Both the position numbers and the translations under genes were made by a program. The notes beneath the pieces were generated by a model that was not told the DNA's origin, ran no database searches, and was given only the letters and a program-made list of their open reading frames with translations. Of a DNA stretch of 64,000 bases, positions 43,337-50,352 are shown one piece after another; the first letter of the stretch is position 1, and each line of letters starts with the position of its first letter. The stretch is from Knoellia sp. Soil729 (lineage in GTDB: Bacteria; Actinomycetota; Actinomycetes; Actinomycetales; Dermatophilaceae), in NCBI RefSeq assembly GCF_001427985.1, contig NZ_LMSA01000005.1, forward strand, positions 1 through 64,000, written 5' to 3'.

Positions 43337-43387
43337 TGTCTGAAAATCGGAAGGTCGACGGTTCGACCCCGTCCCTGGCCACCACCC
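43337..43387 (+). repeat. Right att-like repeat: 3' end of tRNA-Phe gene
   Basis: Identical over 51 bp to 12450-12500. It again contains only anticodon loop to CCA, so it is a fragment. Together the two copies bound the 31-kb catabolic island in the same orientation. Confidence 0.85.
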
Positions 43388-43388
43388 G

Positions 43389-43424
43389 AAACCGCAGGTC
43401 AGAGTCCTCTGACCTGCGGTTTTG
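43389..43424 (+). terminator. Intrinsic terminator behind the right tRNA-Phe fragment
   Basis: 13-bp stem AAACCGCAGGTCA/TGACCTGCGGTTT, 8-base loop and a short T run. It is homologous to the hairpin at 12503 with a compensating base-pair change. Confidence 0.8.
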
Positions 43425-43828
43425 TCGTTCCCGTAGCCGTTCGTGGCTCGAGTCGAAGCCGACGCGAGTGACCGGGAATGTCCGCGACATGCCGAGGATC
43501 GCCGGGAGTTATCGCACGACATATCGCACGACGTCAAGAGACTCGCCCAGGGCCACACAACTCAGCCCTTTCACTCGGAGCGAGCATGTCGCGGGCGGCT
43601 CGTACGCCGGGGCGCGCCGTCGGTCGGTAGTCCGGAACCGTCAGCCCTGTCGATGATCGCGGCGACGTGCTGTCTTTGCCTCATCACCTCAAACAGTTGA
43701 GCCGAGACGCATGCCTTGGCGAGCGGCACCCGCTCCTTCGCGCCGTCTACGTCGATCGTCACCGGGGGCGGGCGTGTCTAGATGTGCCGGTGACCGGCTG
43801 GCGATGAGGCCGATGACGACTCAGTGCG
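43425..43828. other. Non-coding stretch right of the island
   Basis: Nothing is supported as a gene; a 63-codon minus-strand frame (43571-43762) has no ribosome site. It contains two perfect ATCGCACGAC repeats at 43511 and 43523, again with a 12-bp period and similar to the arm-type repeats. Confidence 0.45.
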
Positions 43829-44442
43829 CTACGTGCCCTCCGCCTCAGGCTGAGCACGAATGGGCTGGCCGCCGTCCCAGTGACCCGCGATGATGCCTCT
43901 CGCTTTCAGCTCGGCCTTTACCACCTTCGACGTCTGAGTCTTCGGCAACTGTGAGAGCGCCATCATGTAGCGGGGTACTGCGAAGTACGGCAGGTCTGGT
44001 TCGACGAACCGCCTCAGTTCGGCCATTGTCGGAGCGCTTCCGTCTCGGAGCACGACGGCCACCGCCACAACCTCCTCACCGAGGTCGCCCGGCAGGCCGT
44101 AGGCGGCAGCCTCCTCGACGGCTGGATGTCGCAGAAGGGCGGTCTCGACGAGGATTGGCGCGACGTTCTCCCCGGAAACGCGGATCATGTCCTTCTGGCG
44201 GCCCCGGTAGTAGTACCAACCATCTTGGTCTCGGGTCACGACGTCACCAGTGTGGAACCACAGGTTGCGGGAGGCCTGCACGGTCGCTTCGGGGCTACGC
44301 CAGTAGCCTGCTTGGCCTATGAACGGCCGCTCTGGTCTCAGGACCAGCTCGCCCTCGACATCAGCCGGTACCGGCCTGTCGTACTCGTCAAACACATCCG
44401 CCCTCCAGCCGGGCGATGGAAGTCCGCATGCACCGGGCCGGT
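43829..44442 (-). pseudogene. AMP-dependent acyl-CoA ligase, C-terminal remnant
   Basis: About 204 codons of an ANL-family ligase: YRPGACGLPSPG up to the junction, then VEGELVLRPERPFIGQAGYWRSPEATV, the hinge FHTGDVVTRDQDGWYYYRGRQKDMIRVSGENVAP and the catalytic Lys in LPKTQTSKVVKAEL. The IS21-family element interrupts it at 44443. The next piece lies at 46595. Confidence 0.88.
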
Positions 44443-44493
44443 TGTCGACGACGCTTGAAAACGAGGCCATAGCGACGGTTGAAAACGAGGCCA
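44443..44493 (+). repeat. IS21 left end with two transposase-binding repeats
   Basis: Terminal TGTCGACGACG is followed by GCTTGAAAACGAGGCCA and, 25 bp on, GGTTGAAAACGAGGCCA. Multiple terminal repeats are normal for IS21 ends. Confidence 0.8.
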
Positions 44494-44511
44494 CCCAGAC
44501 AGATTGGATGG

Positions 44512-45729
44512 GTGATCTCAGTGGAGGATTGGGCTTTGATCCGGCGGCTGGTCGCGGACGGTGTTCCGCAACGGCAGGTCGCACGGGATCTGGGAATTGG
44601 TCGGTCAACGGTGAAGCGGGCGTTGGCCTCGCAGGGGCCGCCGAAGTATGAGCGGCCGCCAGTGGCGACGGCGTTCACGCCGTTCGAGCCGTTGGTGCGC
44701 CAGCTGCTGAAAGACCATCCGGATATGCCGGCGACGGTGATCGCGGAGCGGGTCGGCTGGACGGGGTCGATCACGTGGTTTCGTGACAACGTCCGTGCGC
44801 TGCGCCGGCAGCATCGCCGGGTCGACCCAGCGGATCGGTTGATCTGGCTGCCCGGTGACGCGGCGCAGTGCGACCTGTGGTTCCCACCGCAGAAGGTCCC
44901 GCTCGAGGACGGCACCAGGGCACTGTTGCCGGTGCTGGTGATCACCTGCGCGTACTCGCGTTTCATCCTCGCCTCGATGATCCCGACCAGACACACCGCG
45001 GACCTGCTGCTGGGGATGTGGGAGCTGCTGCAGCAGCTGGGTGCGGTTCCGCGCCGGTTGATCTGGGACAACGAGTCCGGCATCGGGCGCGGTCAGCGGC
45101 ACGCGCAAGGTGTGGGGGCGGTCACCGGCACGTTGGCGACCACCCTCCAGCGGCTCAAGCCCTACGACCCGGAATCCAAGGGCATCGTCGAGCGACGCAA
45201 CGGGTTCTTCGAAACCTCGTTCATGCCCGGACGCGACTTCGCCTCCCCAGCCGACTTCAACAACCAACTCGGGCAGTGGCTCACGATCGCCAACGGGAGG
45301 GTCGTGCGCACCACCAAGGCAAAACCCGTGGACCTGCTGGGAGCTGACCGGGCCGCGATGCTGCCCCTGCCGCCGATCGCTCCGCAGGTGGGCTGGGTCA
45401 ACCGGGTCCGGTTGGGACGCGACTACTACGTCCGCGTCGACAGCAGCGACTACTCCGTGGATCCCACCATGATCGGCCGGTTCGTGGACGTCACGGCGGA
45501 CCTGTCCCGGGTCCAGGTCCGGCACGATGGGCGCCTGGTCGCTGCGCATGACCGGGTGTGGGCGCGCGGCATGACGATCACCGACCCCGCCCACGTCGCC
45601 GCGGCCAAGGTGCTGCGGGAGCAGTACCAGCAACCCCGACCAGCACCCGATCCAGGGGAAGGGTTGGTGAGGGACCTGGCCGACTACGACCGCGCCTTCG
45701 GCCTCACCAGTGACGGCGCGGTCGCGTGA
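44512..45729 (+). CDS. istA: IS21-family transposase IstA
   Basis: A 405-residue transposase. It has an N-terminal HTH (LVADGVPQRQVARDLGIGRSTVKRALAS), the DDE integrase core with Asp in GDAAQCDLWFPP and in LIWDNESGIG, and a Glu in PYDPESKGIVERRNGFFE. The GTG at 44512 is preferred because the upstream frame runs through the terminal repeats. Its stop overlaps istB by 4 bases. Confidence 0.92.
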   Translation: MISVEDWALIRRLVADGVPQRQVARDLGIGRSTVKRALASQGPPKYERPPVATAFTPFEPLVRQLLKDHPDMPATVIAERVGWTGSITWFRDNVRALRRQHRRVDPADRLIWLPGDAAQCDLWFPPQKVPLEDGTRALLPVLVITCAYSRFILASMIPTRHTADLLLGMWELLQQLGAVPRRLIWDNESGIGRGQRHAQGVGAVTGTLATTLQRLKPYDPESKGIVERRNGFFETSFMPGRDFASPADFNNQLGQWLTIANGRVVRTTKAKPVDLLGADRAAMLPLPPIAPQVGWVNRVRLGRDYYVRVDSSDYSVDPTMIGRFVDVTADLSRVQVRHDGRLVAAHDRVWARGMTITDPAHVAAAKVLREQYQQPRPAPDPGEGLVRDLADYDRAFGLTSDGAVA

Positions 45730-46529
45730 TGGCAGCCACGACCAAGAACGACGCGACCCAGGCGCTCAAGGAGTTGAGCTACCTGGCTGGCGCGTTGAAG
45801 GCACCCCGGATCATCGAGGCAGCGGCCCGGTTGGCTGACCATGCCCGGGACGCGGGCTGGACCCATGAGGAGTACCTCGCCGCCGTCCTGGACCGCGAGG
45901 TCGCCGCCCGCAACGCCTCCGGTGCCCAGCTGCGAATCCGCGCGGCCGGGTTCGCCGCGCGCAAGACGATTGAGGAGTTCGACTGGGACGCCCAACCCGC
46001 CGTGCGCCAACAAGTCGCCTCATTGGCCTCCGGCGGGTTCCTCACCGAAGCCCGCAACGTCGTTCTCCTCGGCCCGCCCGGCACCGGCAAAACCCACTTG
46101 GCTACCGGCCTGGGCATCGCCGCCGCCCACCACGGCCACCGAGTCCTGTTCGCGACCGCGACCGACTGGGTCACCCGCTTGAGCGACGCCCACCGCGCCG
46201 GCACCCTCCCGCAAGAGCTTGCCCGGCTACGGCGCTACGGGCTGATCATCGTTGACGAAGTGGGCTACCTCCCGTTCGAGCAAGACGCAGCGAACCTGTT
46301 CTTCCAACTCGTTAGCAGCCGGTACGAACACGCCTCGCTGATCCTCACCTCCAACCTGCCATTCAGCGGCTGGGGCGGCGTGTTCGGCGACCAAGCCGTC
46401 GCCGCAGCCATGATCGACCGCGTCGTGCACCACGCCGACGTCCTCACCCTCAAAGGCGCCAGCTACCGGCTCCGCAACCGCGGCATCGACACCCTGCCCA
46501 GCATCAGAACCCAAGACGCGGCAGACTAA
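45726..46529 (+). CDS. istB: IS21-family helper ATPase IstB
   Basis: A 267-residue AAA+ ATPase of the IstB/DnaC type: Walker A GPPGTGKTHLATGLG, Walker B GLIIVDEVGYLPF, sensor region SLILTSNLPFSGWGGVFGD. It assists IstA target selection. The frame is intact, so the element may be active. Confidence 0.93.
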   Translation: MMAATTKNDATQALKELSYLAGALKAPRIIEAAARLADHARDAGWTHEEYLAAVLDREVAARNASGAQLRIRAAGFAARKTIEEFDWDAQPAVRQQVASLASGGFLTEARNVVLLGPPGTGKTHLATGLGIAAAHHGHRVLFATATDWVTRLSDAHRAGTLPQELARLRRYGLIIVDEVGYLPFEQDAANLFFQLVSSRYEHASLILTSNLPFSGWGGVFGDQAVAAAMIDRVVHHADVLTLKGASYRLRNRGIDTLPSIRTQDAAD

Positions 46530-46543
46530 ACAACACGAACCGG

Positions 46544-46594
46544 TGGCCTCGTTTTCGAGCGTCGCATCGGCCTCATTTTGGAGCGTTGCCGACA
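46544..46594 (-). repeat. IS21 right end with two transposase-binding repeats
   Basis: Read on the minus strand it matches the left end: TGTCGGCAACG, then CTCCAAAATGAGGCC and CTCGAAAACGAGGCCA. Confidence 0.8.
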
Positions 46595-46831
46595 CCGGTA
46601 TTGTCCAAACGGGATGCCGAGTGGCAGCCCAGCGTCGGTCGACCCGTAAACCTCCGTCGTCGCGAATCCGAAGCGGGACTCGAACTCTTTCCTCTCTGCG
46701 GGTAGAGGCAGCACCATTCCTAACCGCAACCGATGGACACTCTCGAGCGACTCGGGTGGACGGCGCCAAAGTATCGCGGGAATGGAGCCCATCATGTTGG
46801 TCACGGTTGCTCGTGTTTCGGCGATCTCATC
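46595..46831 (-). pseudogene. AMP-dependent acyl-CoA ligase, internal remnant
   Basis: About 79 codons from DEIAETRATVTNMMGSIPA to the A5-type motif FATTEVYGSTDAGLPLGIPFGQY, continuous with the piece at 43829 if the IS21 element is removed. The N-terminal half of the ligase is lost at the junction with the FAD dehydrogenase remnant near 46830. Confidence 0.85.
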
Positions 46832-47503
46832 GGCAAGGAGTTCACCCTCTCCGGATCCGAGCAGAACCCCGACCTCACCGGCAAGTCGGTGCGCGACGTC
46901 GTCAAGCGAGCCCGCCTCCCCGTCGCCGGCCCGGTGCAGGCCTTCCTGGACCACGGGGACGACTTCCTCGTGGCGCCCACGGTGGAGGTCCTCGTGAACA
47001 AGATGAACGCCCTCGCCACGACCGAAGGGTCCGACGCCGTCATCGACCCGGTCGCGATCCTCCAGCTCATCGAGGCACGAGACCGGCAGGTCGACAACGG
47101 CTACTCCAAGGACGCCCAGATCAGCGCGATCCACGCCTCGCGAACCTACCGAGGGGACAAGCTGACTCGCACCGCCACACCCCACAAGTTCCTCGACCCC
47201 AAGAATGGTCCGCTCATCGCGGTGCGGCTCAACATCCTCACCCGCAAGACCTTGGGCGGACTGGAGACCGACCTGTCCGGGCGCGTGCTGGGCGACGGTG
47301 GCGAGCCCATCCCCGGGCTGTATGCAGCAGGCGAAGCCTCAGGTTTCGGCGGTGGCGGAATGCACGGCTACAACTCGCTCGAGGGAACGTTCCTCGGTGG
47401 CTGCCTCTTCAGTGGCCGCACGGCGGGCGTCGTGCGGCCGAAGCCCTGTGAGCATCGTGTGACCCAGGGGTGGGCACACCCAGGAGCCCACGAGTCGATG
47501 TGA
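46826..47503 (+). pseudogene. FAD-dependent dehydrogenase, C-terminal remnant
   Basis: About 225 codons of a fumarate reductase/3-ketosteroid dehydrogenase-like flavoprotein: LIGKEFTLSGSEQNPDLTGK, KDAQISAIHASRTYRGDKLTR, LTRKTLGGLETDLSGRVLG and the FAD motif GLYAAGEASGFGGGGMHGYN. The N-terminal FAD-binding half is missing; the frame starts at the junction with the acyl-CoA ligase remnant. The end at 47503 lies 21 bases from the convergent aldo/keto reductase stop. Confidence 0.85.
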
Positions 47504-47524
47504 AGACGACCGTCAGGCGGCGCG

Positions 47525-48535
47525 TCAGGCGGCGCGGGACTTGGGCGCCGTCTCAGCCGTCTTGGCCGGGTCGGTCTCCACCACGTCCCCGAGGGCCTCG
47601 TCGATCCGCTTCATCAGCTCGGGCTCGAGCTTCACACCGGCGGCCTTGACGTTCTCGCCCACCTGCTCGGGCCGTGACGCCCCGACCAGCGCAGCGGCGA
47701 CGTTCTGGTTCTGCAGCACCCAGGCGACCGCGAGCTGAGCCATCGTCAGACCCGCATCATCCGCCACCGGCTGGAGGGCCTGGACGCGGGTCAGGACGTC
47801 GTCGTTCATGAAGCGCTTGATCATGTTGGCGCCGCCCTTCTCGTCGGCGGCGCGCGAACCCTCGGGCGGCTGCTGCCCGGGCTGGTACTTGCCGGTCAGG
47901 ACGCCCTGCGCGATCGGGCTCCACACGATCTGGCTGATGCCGAGCTCCTCGCACGCCGGCACGACCTCGCCCTCGATGACGCGCCACAGCATGGAGTACT
48001 GCGGCTGGCTCGAGATGAGCTGGATGTTCAGCTCCTTCGCGAGTCGGTGGCCCTCGCGGATCTGCTCGGCGGTCCACTCGCTGACGCCGATGTAGAGCGC
48101 CTTGCCCTGGCGGACGACGTCGGCGAACGCCGTCATCGTCTCCTCGAGCGGGGTCTCCGTGTCGTAGCGGTGGGCCTGGTAGAGGTCGACGTAGTCCGTC
48201 TGCAGGCGGGTGAGGGAGCCGTTGATCGACTCCATGATGTGCTTGCGTGAGAGCCCGGTGTCGTTCTTGCCGCCCGGGCCGGTGGGCCAGTAGACCTTGG
48301 TGAAGATCTCCAGACTCTCGCGGCGCTCGCCCTTGAGCGCGTCGCCGAGGACGGTCTCGGCCTTGGTGTTGGCGTACGCGTCAGCGGTGTCGAAGGTGCT
48401 GATCCCCGCATCGAGGGCGGCGCGTACGCACTGGGTCGCGACGTCGTTCTCGACCTGCGAGCCGTGGGTCAGCCAGTTGCCGTAGGTGATCTCGGAGATC
48501 TTCATCCCGCTGTTGCCGAGGTATCGGAAGTTCAT
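47525..48535 (-). CDS. Aldo/keto reductase (Kv-beta/YghZ-like)
   Basis: A 336-residue reductase with MNFRYLGNSGMKISEITYG, STFDTADAYANTKAE, the catalytic Tyr/Lys region IFTKVYWP and the NADPH-binding ALVGASRPEQVGENVKA. The ATG at 48535 is the natural N-terminus; a longer frame upstream overlaps the DUF2254 gene. The tail is Ala-rich (KTAETAPKSRAA). Physiological substrate unknown. Confidence 0.9.
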   Translation of the reverse strand: MNFRYLGNSGMKISEITYGNWLTHGSQVENDVATQCVRAALDAGISTFDTADAYANTKAETVLGDALKGERRESLEIFTKVYWPTGPGGKNDTGLSRKHIMESINGSLTRLQTDYVDLYQAHRYDTETPLEETMTAFADVVRQGKALYIGVSEWTAEQIREGHRLAKELNIQLISSQPQYSMLWRVIEGEVVPACEELGISQIVWSPIAQGVLTGKYQPGQQPPEGSRAADEKGGANMIKRFMNDDVLTRVQALQPVADDAGLTMAQLAVAWVLQNQNVAAALVGASRPEQVGENVKAAGVKLEPELMKRIDEALGDVVETDPAKTAETAPKSRAA

Positions 48536-48593
48536 GCCTCGACCGTACGCCCGTTCGTGAGGCTGCCTCGCGTTGCCGGTGGCCCGCCTGGCG

Positions 48594-49832
48594 TCAGCGC
48601 AGCCCGCTGTCGGAGGGCGACAGCGCGTCCAGCGTCGAGGATGGAGCCGCGCACCGGTGTCGGGCGATGGCGTCGGTGACGGCCCCTCTGTGCTCGGGTC
48701 GAGCTGCGACCTCGAGGTCACGGAGCGCGATCTCGATGCGTCGCTCGATCCGCGGGCTGTCCCTGCCCCAGTGAGCGATCTCGTCGAACGCCAGGGCGAG
48801 GTAGTCAGCGAAGTCCGGCTGGGGCACGGACAGGAGAAGTCGCCCCTCATCGGTGACGCGTTGCCGTGGCGGAAGCGCGCGGGTGGCGAGTCGGCGAACG
48901 ATGTCGTGCAGGTGGTCCAGCGCCTGCACCGCCGTCGTGGGGTCGTTGACACCCGGAGAGAGTGCGCGCTCGGCGATGTCGACGAGCTGTCGCAGGCCGA
49001 ACCCGACGTCCTGGTCCATCGTGCGCTCGCGGCCCACGCGCACGGTGGCATGCAGACGCCCGTCGTCGAACTGCGCTCGTCCATGCACGCGTGCGAGCGG
49101 CGCACCCGTCGCGACGAACTCCCCCACGGCGCGCAGCATCTCGATCGACACCTCTGCTCGCTCTGCGGCACGGGCGAGCGCCGTGTCGTCGATCCACTCC
49201 ACGACACCCGGGTCCTCGGCAGAGATCACCCGGGACGGCCCGTCACCGGCACTGAGCCAGGGTTCCGGTTGCGAGTCGGCCGGAAAGCGGTCGTCGATGA
49301 GGGCACGGGTCTCGTCGGAGATGTTCGACAGGATCGTGGCGGCCCGGATCGACTGCGCGATGTGGTTGATGTAGCTGAGGAACACCAGCACCGACACCAG
49401 GACGAGCACGAACGCGAGCGCGACGGCGAACTGGGGGACGAACGGGTCGACCTGAGCGGTCCCGCGCACGCTGCGCAGGACCACGAGACCGTAGACGAAG
49501 GTCGCCACGAAGACACCGAGCGCGACCTGGTTGAAACGGTCCTCGAGGAACGAGCGCAACACCCGCGGGGAGAACTGGCTGCTCGTGAGCTGCAGCACCA
49601 CGACCGTGATCGAGAAGACCAGACCGGTGAAAGAGATCATCGACGTGATGATCGCCGCCAGCAGCGCGCGTGCCCCCTCGGGTCCACCCGAGAACAAGAA
49701 GGGCAGACGGAGGGAGGTGTCGAGCGACTCGTCGATGGCGGTCACGCCGAGGGCGAGCAGGGTCGCACCGATGGCGAAGAGCAGCGGCACCGCCCAGAAG
49801 CGCCGCGCGACACTCCTCAGCTTCGCTTTCAC
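48594..49832 (-). CDS. DUF2254 family membrane protein
   Basis: A 412-residue membrane protein. Four transmembrane helices lie in the first ~160 residues; the conserved loop SMISFTGLVFSITVVVLQLTSSQFSPRVLRSFLEDR is the DUF2254 signature. A cytosolic C-terminal domain with ALSPGVNDPTTAVQALDHL follows. Function is unknown. It is divergent to the giant protein gene, separated by 520 bp. Confidence 0.92.
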   Translation of the reverse strand: MKAKLRSVARRFWAVPLLFAIGATLLALGVTAIDESLDTSLRLPFLFSGGPEGARALLAAIITSMISFTGLVFSITVVVLQLTSSQFSPRVLRSFLEDRFNQVALGVFVATFVYGLVVLRSVRGTAQVDPFVPQFAVALAFVLVLVSVLVFLSYINHIAQSIRAATILSNISDETRALIDDRFPADSQPEPWLSAGDGPSRVISAEDPGVVEWIDDTALARAAERAEVSIEMLRAVGEFVATGAPLARVHGRAQFDDGRLHATVRVGRERTMDQDVGFGLRQLVDIAERALSPGVNDPTTAVQALDHLHDIVRRLATRALPPRQRVTDEGRLLLSVPQPDFADYLALAFDEIAHWGRDSPRIERRIEIALRDLEVAARPEHRGAVTDAIARHRCAAPSSTLDALSPSDSGLR

Positions 49833-50352
49833 GATGCCCGATCCCCGGGCTCGCGGGCGCAGGGCCGGTCGAAGAGCACGTGGCCTCCCGGACGTAGTTG
49901 CGTGGGCTCGGAGGGTATCGCGCTGTCGGTCGATCGAGACTCCACAGCGAGGGCGACCGCCCCTCTCCAGTAGCGCCTCGACGGCCTGGTGGCCCGATGC
50001 GGACCTCCGGGACGGGCATGGTCATCTTCGCGGACATGTGACTCATCAGTACTAGACCGTCATGACTAGTTAGTTTGCGACCGGTCAATCGTGGGTTCAC
50101 GGAGCCCGGCCGATCTGCCGGGTCGACCGGCCTCGAAGCGTTGCAGGACAGGCTTTCTCGCGTGCTTGGTCGAAGGGCACAAGCAGCTCGCTCGATCGCT
50201 TGGAAGGAGTCGGATCATGACGCGCCCGCCTGCGGGGAGCGACCGCATGACTATCTGGTGCATAGCACGTTGGGAGGGTTATCGCGGGGAGGACATGCCG
50301 CTACGTTCAGGATTTCTGGCGTCGTCGAGATGCCCACAGGGAAAAGAAATCC
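49833..50352. other. 520-bp upstream region of the giant gene
   Basis: No gene is clear. An inverted repeat ACTAG-N10-CTAGT lies at 50051-50070. A short frame starting at ATG 50218 has a strong AAGGAG site 8 to 13 bases upstream, but it runs into the giant gene in another frame; it may be a leader or chance. I see no riboswitch. Confidence 0.4.

Larger units (their letters stand above)
44443..46594 (+). mobile_element. Complete IS21-family insertion sequence
   Basis: A 2,152-bp element with istA and istB. Ends match as TGTCGACGACGCTTGAAAAC (left) and TGTCGGCAACGCTCCAAAAT (right complement), with a second internal copy of the GAAAACGAGGCC motif at each end. A 5-bp target duplication CCGGT flanks it (44438-44442 and 46595-46599). 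Removing the element and one duplication restores the ligase frame exactly. Confidence 0.93.

Noticed and set aside
43571-43762. Small minus-strand frame of 63 codons
   Set aside because: GTG start without ribosome site, no recognised domain, lies in a scar region.
49833-50352. Cyclic di-GMP riboswitch before the giant adhesin-like gene
   Set aside because: I looked for the conserved GEMM core and tetraloop-receptor but found no matching pattern.
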